Assembly (NCBI GenBank): GCA_007126865.1
Contig: SLAN01000140.1
Span: 1-5,387 of the forward strand
Reading direction: 5' to 3'
DNA from: Spirochaetales bacterium
Lineage (GTDB): Bacteria; Spirochaetota; Spirochaetia; DSM-27196; SKKC01
Length of the DNA: 5,387 nt
Shown here piece by piece: positions 1 through 5,387 of this stretch; within the stretch, counting starts at the first letter, position 1; each line of letters starts with the position of its first letter. The position numbers and the translations under genes are program-made. Under the pieces are notes generated by a model. The model searched no databases and was not told the DNA's origin. It saw only the letters and a list, made by a program, of their open reading frames with translations.

Positions 1-552
1 GAGACACAGAGCGATGTCGCCAAGCGCATCGCGACGATGGACCGCACGAGTCCGGAGGTCCTGCGCGAGGTCGAGCGCGTGCTCGAGAAGAAGCTTTCGA
101 CCCTCTCGAGCGAGGACTACACCGCCGCCGGCGGTGTCGAGAGCATCGTGGAGATTCTGAACCTCGTCGACCGATCGACGGAGAAAGGGATCATCGAGCA
201 GCTCGAGGAAGAGGACCCGGAGCTTGCCGAAGAGATCAAGAAACGCATGTTCGTCTTCGAGGACATCGTCATGCTCGACGATCGCGCCATTCAGAAGGTT
301 ATGCGCGAAGTCGACACCAGCGAGCTCGCGAAGGCGCTCAAGAGTGTCGATACCGAGGTTCAGGACAAGATATTCCGGAACATGTCCAAACGGGCGAGTA
401 CGCTGCTCAAGGAAGACATGGAGTACATGGGCCCGATTCGCATGAAGGACGTGGAGGAGAGCCAGCAGAAGATCGTTTCCATTATCCGGAAGCTCGAAGA
501 GCAGGGTGATATCGTCGTCGCCCGCGCCGGAGAAGACGAGCTGGTCGTATAG
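1..552 (+). CDS. fliG: Flagellar motor switch protein FliG, C-terminal part (5' end outside window)
   Basis: FliG forms the rotor ring at the cytoplasmic face of the MS ring (FliF), and its C-terminal domain receives torque from the MotA/MotB stator. The reading frame is open from base 1 (ETQSDVAKRIATMD...), so the ATG at 37 is internal. The 183 residues seen are roughly the C-terminal half of a usual protein of about 340 aa; the EHPQ motif of the middle domain lies upstream. Visible are the end of the middle ARM domain, the GG-containing segment (AAGGVESIVEIL, bases 118-159) and the MFxF motif (MFVF, bases 247-258). The charged torque-helix residues equivalent to E. coli K264, R281, D288, D289 and R297 are all kept, as K (340-342), R (391-393), E-D (412-417) and R (439-441). 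The C-terminus GEDELVV is typical of spirochete FliG. Some spirochetes carry two FliG copies; the position before fliH and the intact torque residues suggest the motor FliG. Identification is very secure. Confidence 0.97.
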   Translation, partial: ETQSDVAKRIATMDRTSPEVLREVERVLEKKLSTLSSEDYTAAGGVESIVEILNLVDRSTEKGIIEQLEEEDPELAEEIKKRMFVFEDIVMLDDRAIQKVMREVDTSELAKALKSVDTEVQDKIFRNMSKRASTLLKEDMEYMGPIRMKDVEESQQKIVSIIRKLEEQGDIVVARAGEDELVV

Positions 553-558
553 ACCGGT

Positions 559-593
559 CGGCGGTGCGCACGCAGCAGGCGTGTGCGCTGCCG
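559..593 (+). promoter_or_regulatory. RNA hairpin in the fliG-fliH gap
   Basis: An inverted repeat fills most of the 62-nt gap. The left arm CGGCGGTGCGCACGC (559-573) and right arm GCGTGTGCGCTGCCG (579-593) are separated by the loop AGCAG (574-578). All 15 positions pair in RNA: 12 Watson-Crick pairs and 3 G-U pairs. It starts 6 nt after the fliG stop codon and ends 7 nt before the G-run that may serve as the fliH ribosome binding site. No T-tract follows, so it is not a classical intrinsic terminator. A role in transcript processing, stabilisation or partial attenuation is inference. Confidence 0.6.
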
Positions 594-600
594 TCGCATC

Positions 601-605
601 GGGGG
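601..605 (+). promoter_or_regulatory. Weak ribosome binding site of fliH
   Basis: GGGGG sits 9 nt before the fliH ATG at 615. It is a poor match to AGGAGG but the only purine-rich stretch in the gap. A TAG at 606-608 is in frame with fliH, so translation cannot begin further upstream, which supports the ATG at 615. Confidence 0.45.
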
Positions 606-614
606 TAGCCGCTC

Positions 615-1577
615 ATGGCGAAAAACGTGTTTCGCGCGAACGAAGTGCAATATCTCGGCAGCAAAGTGTTCGTCACCGGTCCCGAGCGCGAGATGCCGGC
701 GGTGGCTGTGCCCGAGGAGGCGCAGCCGGCCGAGGAATACCACGGGCCGACCGCCGATGACCTGCGGCGCGAAGCCGAAGAATTTCGCAAACAGTGGGAA
801 GCTGAGAAGGCGAAAATGATAAGCGATGCGAGAGCGGAGGCCGACCGCATCGTGAAGGAAGCCGAGAACCTCGCGTTCGAAGAGGTCCGCAAGAAGAGCG
901 AACAGGCGCAATCACTGAAAACGACCGCCGAGAACGAGGCGACACGCATCACCGAAGAGGCGCAGGAGGAGGCCGAACGGATCGTCGCCGAAGCGCGCCG
1001 CGAGGCGTCCGGTGTCGAGCAGGAAGCACGCGATCAGGGCTACAACCGCGGCCGACAGGAGGGCTTCGACCAGGGCGAGGCCGAGCTGGAACGGCTCACC
1101 GAGCGGCTTCACATCATCATCAACAAAACGATCGAGCGCCGCGAAGAGATTATCGAGGAGACCGAGGGACAGCTCGTACGGCTCGTGCTCGAGATCGCCC
1201 GGAAAGTGGTCAAGGTCATCAGCGAGAACCAGAAGAATATCGTGGTGAACAACGTCGTACAGGCGCTGCGCAAGCTGAAGAGCAAGGCCGACGTGAATAT
1301 TCGCGTGAATATCGACGATCTGAAGCTCGTCAGCGACCACGCGAGTGAGTTCGTGAAGCGTATCGAGCGGGTGAATAACGTGACTGTCATGGAGGACTCG
1401 ACCGTCGATCCGGGCGGCTGCATTATCGAAACCGACTTCGGACAGATCGATGCGCGGATTTCCGCGCAACTGCGTGAGATCGAGGATCGCATACTCGAGC
1501 TCGTACCGATTTCGAGTCGACGGAAGAATCCGGCGAGCAGGGGCGAAACGGAAGACCCGTTCGAGCTCACGGAGTGA
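615..1577 (+). CDS. fliH: Flagellar export apparatus protein FliH (ATPase regulator/stator)
   Basis: FliH dimers bind the N-terminus of the ATPase FliI, hold its activity in check and anchor it to the export gate and C ring; the family is related to the peripheral-stalk subunits of F- and V-type ATPases. The 320-aa protein has a short N-terminal segment, a long charged helical/coiled-coil region (about residues 45-140, rich in EAxRI repeats), then three consecutive GxxxG steps (G142, G146, G150, G154), a recognised hallmark of FliH. The C-terminal domain, about 160-300, resembles the V-ATPase E subunit and contains VDPGGCIIETDFGQIDA (265-281), the most conserved part of the family. Length is near that of other spirochete FliH proteins and longer than the enteric ones (about 235). 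The start is fixed by an in-frame TAG at 606. The N-terminal Trp pair of enteric FliH is absent; the only Trp is W61. The stop lies 6 nt before fliI, in the same frame. Confidence 0.95.
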   Translation: MAKNVFRANEVQYLGSKVFVTGPEREMPAVAVPEEAQPAEEYHGPTADDLRREAEEFRKQWEAEKAKMISDARAEADRIVKEAENLAFEEVRKKSEQAQSLKTTAENEATRITEEAQEEAERIVAEARREASGVEQEARDQGYNRGRQEGFDQGEAELERLTERLHIIINKTIERREEIIEETEGQLVRLVLEIARKVVKVISENQKNIVVNNVVQALRKLKSKADVNIRVNIDDLKLVSDHASEFVKRIERVNNVTVMEDSTVDPGGCIIETDFGQIDARISAQLREIEDRILELVPISSRRKNPASRGETEDPFELTE

Positions 1578-1579
1578 GG
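1571..1579 (+). promoter_or_regulatory. Ribosome binding site of fliI, overlapping the fliH stop
   Basis: GGAGTGAGG spans the fliH TGA (1575-1577) and lies 4-9 nt before the fliI ATG at 1584. Because fliH and fliI are in the same frame, nothing upstream of the TGA can be a fliI start. The overlap suggests that a ribosome finishing fliH can restart on fliI. Confidence 0.6.
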
Positions 1580-1583
1580 CGCT

Positions 1584-3164
1584 ATGGCAATCGCACTCTT
1601 TGACAAGTACGAGAGCGTTCTCGATCGCATCGATACGATCAAATACTCGGGGACGATCGAACGAGTGCAGGGAGGTCTGCTCGAGAGCCGGGGACCGCAG
1701 GCGGTTGTCGGCGAGCTGTGCCGAATCGACCGAGGGGGCGATGACGATTTCGTCCCGGCGGAGGTGGTCGGTCTCAACGGGAACCGGGTTCAGCTCATGG
1801 CGTACCGTGATATCGAGGGGGTGGAAGTCGGCTGCTCGGTGACCGCTACCGGCGACGTGCTGCGAGTTCCGGTGAGCGAACGACTGCTCGGCCGGGTGAT
1901 CGACGGGCTCGGACGACCGATCGACGGCAAGAACGAGATTCACGGTGACGAGCTCCATCCGATTAACGCCGAGCCTCCCGATGTTTTGCGACGCCGGCGC
2001 ATCGAAACACAGATCGAAATCGGCAATCGTGCGGTCGACGGGCTTGTACCGGTCGGCGAAGGTCAGCGGATGGGCATTTTCTCCGGAAGCGGCCTCGGAA
2101 AGAGCACGATGCTGGGGATGATCGCACGCAATACGAGCGCGGATGTCAACATTATCGCGCTGATCGGCGAGCGCGGTCGTGAGGTCCGCGAATTCCTCGA
2201 GTATGACCTTGGTGCCGAAGGGTTGAAACGGAGCGTGGTAGTCGTCTCCACCTCCGACACCCCGCCGTTGTCGCGCTATCGGGCCGCGAGTGTGGCGACC
2301 ACGATCGGGGAGTACTTCCGCGACCAGGGTGCGAACGTCATGCTCCTCTTCGATTCGGTGACTCGCTATGCGCGTGCGGTGCGCGAGATATCGCTCGCGC
2401 GCGGTGAGTTTCCGGCCAATCGCGGCTTCACGCCGAGTGTGTTCAGCGGGTTGCCGAAACTGCTCGAGCGCTGCGGTACGAGCGAGCACGGAACGATGAC
2501 CGGTTTCTATGCCATTCTCGTCGAGGGCGACGATATGGATGAGCCGATCGCAGACACGGTGCGCGGAATACTCGACGGGCATCTCGTGTTGAGCCGGCGG
2601 CTCGCGCAGCGAGCGCACTATCCGGCGGTCGATGTGCTCGGCTCGATCTCGCGCCTGGCGAATCGAGTGACCGATCCGCGGGTGCACGAGGCGGTGATGA
2701 AGCTTCGGCGCTGGATCGCCGTCTATCAGGAGAACGAGGACGTGATTAACGTCGGCGCGTACTCGGAAGGGAGCAATCCCGAGCTCGACGACGCGATCGC
2801 CCGGATCGATGCGATCTACGACTTCCTGCGCCAGGATATCGCCGAGCGTACAGAGCTCGAGGAGACGAGGCGCGGACTGTGCGAGCTCGCGGGGATCCCG
2901 TGGGAAGAGCGGGGTGCCGCCGAGGACGATAGCGGCGAATCGCCGGTCGGCGAGGCGGATGGGGGCGCCGAAGGCGAAGGTAACGCAGGCGCCGAAATCG
3001 AGGTCGAAGCCGCAGCCGATGAGGACGCCGGCGCGGAAGGAAACGCCGGCGCAGGCGGCGAAGCCGACGGGGACCGCGAGATCGCCGGGGGCGGCCAAAG
3101 TGACTGGGGCCGCGAAACTGACTGGGGCCCCGTTTCCTCCCGCGATGAGGAGGAGCGCGAATGA
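1584..3164 (+). CDS. fliI: Flagellum-specific export ATPase FliI with an acidic C-terminal extension
   Basis: FliI is the hexameric ATPase of the flagellar type III secretion system, related to the F1 beta subunit. It hydrolyses ATP to help unfold and deliver export substrates to the FlhA/FlhB gate. The sequence shows an N-terminal beta-barrel region (about residues 22-95), the P-loop GSGLGKST (168-175, Lys173), the catalytic-glutamate motif GERGREVREF (195-204, Glu196), Walker B LLFDSVTRYA (254-263, Asp257) and the arginine-finger segment SISR (354-357) in YPAVDVLGSISR. The helical C-terminal domain ends near residue 440 (CELAGIPW). Most FliI proteins stop about here (430-450 aa). This one runs to 526 aa with about 86 extra residues rich in Glu, Asp, Gly and Ala, ending in two DWG units. 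The tail shows normal GNN-rich codon use in frame and its TGA overlaps the fliJ ATG, so it is probably real rather than a frameshift product. The position preceding P-loop Gly168 is Ser rather than the Ala/Gly of the generic P-loop pattern; I see no other defect. Confidence 0.97.
   Translation: MAIALFDKYESVLDRIDTIKYSGTIERVQGGLLESRGPQAVVGELCRIDRGGDDDFVPAEVVGLNGNRVQLMAYRDIEGVEVGCSVTATGDVLRVPVSERLLGRVIDGLGRPIDGKNEIHGDELHPINAEPPDVLRRRRIETQIEIGNRAVDGLVPVGEGQRMGIFSGSGLGKSTMLGMIARNTSADVNIIALIGERGREVREFLEYDLGAEGLKRSVVVVSTSDTPPLSRYRAASVATTIGEYFRDQGANVMLLFDSVTRYARAVREISLARGEFPANRGFTPSVFSGLPKLLERCGTSEHGTMTGFYAILVEGDDMDEPIADTVRGILDGHLVLSRRLAQRAHYPAVDVLGSISRLANRVTDPRVHEAVMKLRRWIAVYQENEDVINVGAYSEGSNPELDDAIARIDAIYDFLRQDIAERTELEETRRGLCELAGIPWEERGAAEDDSGESPVGEADGGAEGEGNAGAEIEVEAAADEDAGAEGNAGAGGEADGDREIAGGGQSDWGRETDWGPVSSRDEEERE
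3097..3132 (+). repeat. Tandem 18-bp direct repeat in the 3' end of fliI
   Basis: Unit 1 AAAGTGACTGGGGCCGCG (3097-3114) and unit 2 AAACTGACTGGGGCCCCG (3115-3132) differ at two positions. Being a multiple of three, the duplication keeps frame and encodes SDWGRE followed by TDWGPV. It sits at the end of the acidic FliI tail, about 15 nt before the fliJ ribosome binding site. It is probably a recent in-frame slippage or duplication event. Confidence 0.75.
3135..3154 (+). promoter_or_regulatory. Predicted hairpin masking the fliJ Shine-Dalgarno
   Basis: TCCTCC (3135-3140) is the exact complement of GGAGGA (3149-3154), leaving an 8-nt loop (3141-3148); a further T-G pair at 3134/3155 is possible. 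The right arm contains most of the AGGAGG ribosome binding site of fliJ (3148-3153). Ribosomes completing fliI (stop at 3162) would open this stem. The base pairing is seen directly; its use in translational coupling is inference. Confidence 0.45.
3148..3153 (+). promoter_or_regulatory. Ribosome binding site of fliJ
   Basis: A perfect AGGAGG lies 7 nt before the ATG at 3161, inside the last codons of fliI. It is the strongest Shine-Dalgarno sequence in the window and fixes the fliJ start. Confidence 0.85.
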
Positions 3165-3610
3165 AGCGATTTCGTTACTCGCTCGACCACCTCCTTTCGT
3201 TGCGGCGTCACTCCGAGCGCGAGGCCGAAATGGCGATGGCCGAGGTCATCGCACGCCGAAATACCGCCGAGCGGCGCCGGCGCGAGCTCGCAAGTGAGCG
3301 TGAGCGACCGATCGGGCGACAGCTTGACGGGGCGCTCGACCTTTCATTCGAGTTGGTGCGCAGTCGTTACCTCGACCGGATCGAATTTGCGCTGAAGAGC
3401 ACCCGGGACGAGCTGGATCGACTGGACCGCGAGCTCGAGGCCGCGCGAGATGAGTACAACGAACGTCGCCGTGCGCGCGAGGTTCTGGAGCGGCTGAAAG
3501 AGGTGCGGGAGGTGGAGCATTACCGCGGAGAGCGCCGTCGGGCGGATGCGGAGCTGAACGACATCATCGGCTCTCGAGCCGCCCGCGAACGGGCGGAAGG
3601 AGCGTTGTGA
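3161..3610 (+). CDS. fliJ: Flagellar export chaperone/stalk protein FliJ (FlbA of Borrelia)
   Basis: FliJ is a small coiled-coil protein that inserts into the FliI hexamer like the F1 gamma subunit and contacts the FlhA gate, coupling ATPase action to export; it also handles chaperone traffic. The 149-aa product opens with the family signature MKRFRYSLDHLLSLRRHSE and is almost wholly helical and charged. Two long helices, about residues 8-52 and 65-135, are consistent with an antiparallel coiled coil. The segment LERLKEVREVEHYRGERRRADAELNDI (108-134) matches the conserved C-terminal half of the family (LxxLKE...). Length is normal for FliJ. The ATG overlaps the fliI stop (ATGA), and the stop overlaps the next gene, so translation is probably coupled on both sides. 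No membrane segment or signal peptide is present. Primary sequence is weakly conserved in this family, but motif and position together make the call firm. Confidence 0.93.
   Translation: MKRFRYSLDHLLSLRRHSEREAEMAMAEVIARRNTAERRRRELASERERPIGRQLDGALDLSFELVRSRYLDRIEFALKSTRDELDRLDRELEAARDEYNERRRAREVLERLKEVREVEHYRGERRRADAELNDIIGSRAARERAEGAL
3597..3602 (+). promoter_or_regulatory. Ribosome binding site deciding the flbB start
   Basis: AAGGAG lies 7 nt before the ATG at 3610 but only 4 nt before the GTG at 3607. Spacing favours the ATG, giving a TGATG junction with the fliJ stop. Confidence 0.65.
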
Positions 3611-4236
3611 TGGCAGATCGGTACAACCGCGTAGGAGCTGCACCGCGTATTATCGTGCTTCTCCTGCTGGTGCTCGTTCTACTCGGTGGCGGTGCCTTCT
3701 GGTTCGATGTGCTCGGGCTCATCAATGCCCGGGAGTTGCTCCAGCCGATTCTTCAACCGATCGGTCTCGGCCGGGAAGCGCCGGTTGCACCGCCCGAGGA
3801 CCCGGATCTGCTCGACCGGCTTCGTGCCGAGCGGCGACAGGAACAGCTCATGCTGCAGGAAGAGGAGCTCGATCGCCGTCGCCGCGAGCTCGATGAAGCC
3901 GAAGAGGATTTCGCGCGGCGTTTTCAGGAGCTCGAGGACCGTGAGGCGACGCTCGCCGAGCGCGAAGAGTCGTTCGATCAGCGTGAGGCCGAGTATGAAG
4001 ACCGCCGCGCGAACCTGCGCCGAAACGCGCAAACGCTGCAAAACATGCCGCCGGAACAGGCTGTGGCGATTTTGGAAGGCTACGAGGACCAGGATCTCGT
4101 TTCTATACTTCGGATTACCGACGAAATTGCCGAAGAAGAAGATGAGTTATCACTGGTTCCGGTATGGCTGAGTCAACTGCCGCCCGACAGGGCAGCACGA
4201 ATACAAAGGTTGCTCGCTCAGCGTCCCGGTTCCTGA
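3610..4236 (+). CDS. flbB: FlbB, MotE-like periplasmic collar protein of the spirochete motor
   Basis: In Borrelia, FlbB is an inner-membrane protein that forms the base of the spirochete-specific periplasmic collar and is needed for collar assembly, stator recruitment and normal placement of periplasmic flagella. The 208-aa product has a short basic cytoplasmic N-terminus, one membrane helix (about residues 14-32, IIVLLLLVLVLLGGGAF), a Pro-rich linker (57-66) and a long, strongly charged coiled coil (about 67-142). A C-terminal helical domain (MPPEQAVAILEGY..., 146-203) resembles the MgtE_N-like domain shared with MotE-family motor proteins. Topology is probably N-in with the coiled coil in the periplasm. 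Length is close to Borrelia FlbB (about 205 aa), and the place directly after fliJ is the same as in other spirochetes. A GTG at 3607 could add one residue, but the Shine-Dalgarno spacing favours ATG 3610. The name rests on architecture and gene order; residue-level identity to FlbB was not computed. Confidence 0.85.
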   Translation: MADRYNRVGAAPRIIVLLLLVLVLLGGGAFWFDVLGLINARELLQPILQPIGLGREAPVAPPEDPDLLDRLRAERRQEQLMLQEEELDRRRRELDEAEEDFARRFQELEDREATLAEREESFDQREAEYEDRRANLRRNAQTLQNMPPEQAVAILEGYEDQDLVSILRITDEIAEEEDELSLVPVWLSQLPPDRAARIQRLLAQRPGS

Positions 4237-4241
4237 CCGTA

Positions 4242-4248
4242 AAGGGGG
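4242..4248 (+). promoter_or_regulatory. Ribosome binding site of the fliK-like gene
   Basis: AAGGGGG lies in the 22-nt gap after flbB, 10 nt before the GTG at 4259. In that frame no ATG, GTG or TTG occurs between the upstream stop (TGA 4169-4171) and 4259, so GTG 4259 is the earliest possible start. GTG 4262 and ATG 4328 are later alternatives. Confidence 0.55.
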
Positions 4249-4258
4249 CGCACATCAC

Positions 4259-5387
4259 GTGGTGACATACTCACCGATCAGCTACATCTCCGGTACGAGC
4301 TCTGTCGACGGAGGCTCGAGCCGAAGGATGCTTGACGTCACCCATGCGGCGGAAGAGTTTGCTGCCGTACTCGAACGGGCGATGGGAAGCTCCTATGCAC
4401 CGGCACTGTACTCGATCGATCGGGCATTCGATCGTGTCGACGACAGCCACCGCGACATGCTCGAGGAAATCGAGGAGCGGGCGCGTGAGACGCGCGAGGC
4501 ACACGCCCGGCGACGGGAAGCGGACCGGAGTCGCGACATGCGAATGCGTGATCTGCGACTGGGGGATATCGAAAGAAGCTCGCGGCACTCGGAACGACGC
4601 GGCGACGAAGTCGACAAAGCCGCATCCTCCGTTTCCGGGGGTACCGAAACTGAGGTTTCCACTCTCGAACGTCTGGAAGAACGGACGCGTGAGCTGCTGG
4701 AATCGCTTCGCGATGCGCTCGGCCCGGAGGCCGGCGAGGAGAATGGCGGTGCGATCGAACGTGCTCTCGATCGCGTCGAGCAACTCATCTCGAAGCTCGA
4801 GCAGCTTACCGAGGCTGGAGAGCGCTTCGAGAAGCTCGTCGAAGTCCTCAATGATGTTTTTGAGCGAATGCGTTCGGGAAGCGAGCGATCCGGGAGTCCG
4901 GTCGACGAGACGGTCGAGGCGATCGCACGGAAACTTGCGAATGAGCTTCGCTCGATTGCCTCGAGCCTGCAGGCAGCGTCGGCCGGCGACGGAGACGACC
5001 CGAGCACTCGAAACGGTGTAGGTTCCGGGGCCGCCGCGGTATCGAACGATTCCAACCGGTTCGATGCCGTTAACCGGCGGATTCTCGCGAACCGGGAGGA
5101 CGGGCGCGCCTTGATCGCCGGCCATCGAGGGTCGGCCGGAGATCCGGCGTTGGCCCGCGATGCGGCCCGCCGGTTGCGTGACGGGCAGCGGATTGCCGAT
5201 TCCGATCGGGGCGCTCGTGGCTCCGCCGAAAGAGGTAATTCGGCACAGCTTCGGCCCGCCAATGCAGGACCCGAGGGGGGCGGTGCTTCAGACGCCGCTC
5301 GGGCGAGCGAGCGGCTCGCCGAACGGCTCAAGGAACTGGCGGATCTTCTCGACGGCAATCGTGCGGCGGAGGAGAAAGATGGCGCGA
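4259..5387 (+). CDS. fliK: Probable flagellar hook-length control protein FliK (FlbC-like), N-terminal part; 3' end outside window
   Basis: This frame stays open for 376 codons from a GTG at 4259 to the window edge, with no stop. The product begins VVTYSPISYISG, has no signal peptide or membrane helix, and is hydrophilic throughout. Charged helical stretches (about residues 26-115, 135-155, 164-207 and 215-240) alternate with Gly/Ser/Ala/Asp-rich linkers (118-132, 240-265, 315-348). Residues 27-46 (VTHAAEEFAAVLERAMG...) form an amphipathic helix. FliK is an exported molecular ruler that triggers the change from hook to filament export through its C-terminal FlhB-binding domain. That diagnostic domain would lie beyond this window, so the call rests on gene order (after flbB in spirochetes, with flgD and flgE expected next), disordered/helical composition and the lack of any other family signature. 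The gene is certain; its name is probable. It is not a product of either long minus-strand frame here, which are Ser/Arg-rich shadows. Confidence 0.72.
   Translation, partial: MVTYSPISYISGTSSVDGGSSRRMLDVTHAAEEFAAVLERAMGSSYAPALYSIDRAFDRVDDSHRDMLEEIEERARETREAHARRREADRSRDMRMRDLRLGDIERSSRHSERRGDEVDKAASSVSGGTETEVSTLERLEERTRELLESLRDALGPEAGEENGGAIERALDRVEQLISKLEQLTEAGERFEKLVEVLNDVFERMRSGSERSGSPVDETVEAIARKLANELRSIASSLQAASAGDGDDPSTRNGVGSGAAAVSNDSNRFDAVNRRILANREDGRALIAGHRGSAGDPALARDAARRLRDGQRIADSDRGARGSAERGNSAQLRPANAGPEGGGASDAARASERLAERLKELADLLDGNRAAEEKDGA

Noticed and set aside
559..593. Intrinsic terminator after fliG
   Set aside because: The hairpin is strong enough, but no T-run follows (the next bases are TCGCATCGGGGG) and the downstream genes continue the same operon.
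912..3098. 728-codon open frame on the minus strand opposite fliH and fliI
   Set aside because: It shares codon boundaries with fliH and fliI, which are in the same frame as each other. In GC-rich genes TTA, CTA and TCA codons are rare, so the aligned antisense frame stays open. The product has no recognisable domain while the + strand carries clear FliH and FliI motifs.
2809..3297. Alternative + strand frame across the fliI tail encoding a Lys/Ala/Pro-rich, histone-H1-like sequence
   Set aside because: The fliI frame here has regular GNN codons and ends exactly on the fliJ ATG. The repeated look of the other frame comes from the DNA repeats in the tail. It also runs into fliJ out of frame with no convincing ribosome binding site.
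4253..4264. Inverted repeat CATCAC/GTGGTG around the GTG start at 4259
   Set aside because: The arms abut with no loop, so at most a very short hairpin could form in RNA. It is more likely chance.
4271..5358. Two long minus-strand open frames (5125-4271 and 5358-4393) opposite the fliK-like gene
   Set aside because: Their products are Ser/Arg-rich low-complexity shadows of a GC-rich + strand gene. The + strand frame is open throughout, has a ribosome binding site and fits the operon.
1..5387. Frequent CTCGAG, GAGCTC and CGATCG words across the window
   Set aside because: They follow from preferred Leu-Glu, Glu-Leu and Asp/Ile/Ala codon pairs in GC-rich, coiled-coil-rich genes and are spread without any array or spacing.

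Overview
The window is a piece of a flagellar export/motor operon from a GC-rich spirochete. It is coded entirely on the + strand and open at both ends. The gene order is fliG (3' part) - fliH - fliI - fliJ - flbB - a fliK-like gene (5' part). This order, together with a FlbB-type membrane/coiled-coil/MgtE_N-like protein directly after fliJ, matches the conserved spirochete arrangement known from Borrelia and Treponema. The high GC content and very acidic proteins fit a free-living Spirochaeta-type member of Spirochaetaceae better than a Borrelia or Treponema host-associated species. The genus is inference and cannot be fixed from this window.

Layout: bases 1-552 hold the C-terminal 183 residues of the rotor protein FliG. 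Bases 553-614 are the only sizeable intergenic gap and contain a 15-bp RNA hairpin. FliH (615-1577) and the export ATPase FliI (1584-3164) follow with a 6-nt gap between them. FliJ (3161-3610) overlaps fliI by an ATGA. FlbB (about 3610-4236) overlaps the fliJ stop codon. After 22 nt a GTG-started reading frame (4259 onward) stays open to the window edge; its position and composition suggest the hook-length/export-switch protein FliK (FlbC in Borrelia naming). No promoter, terminator, RNA gene, mobile element or CRISPR was found.

How the genes work together: FliG is the switch-complex ring subunit on which the stator exerts torque. FliH, FliI and FliJ form the soluble ATPase complex that docks under the export gate and delivers rod, hook and filament subunits. 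FlbB is an inner-membrane protein that builds the spirochete-specific periplasmic collar needed for stator placement. FliK measures hook length and switches export specificity. Tight overlaps imply translational coupling from fliH onward.

The gene set is well known. The less ordinary points are a long acidic low-complexity tail on FliI, an 18-bp tandem duplication in that tail, a predicted hairpin masking the fliJ ribosome binding site inside the end of fliI, and a strand-specific hairpin between fliG and fliH. I found no convincing sign of a wholly new system.
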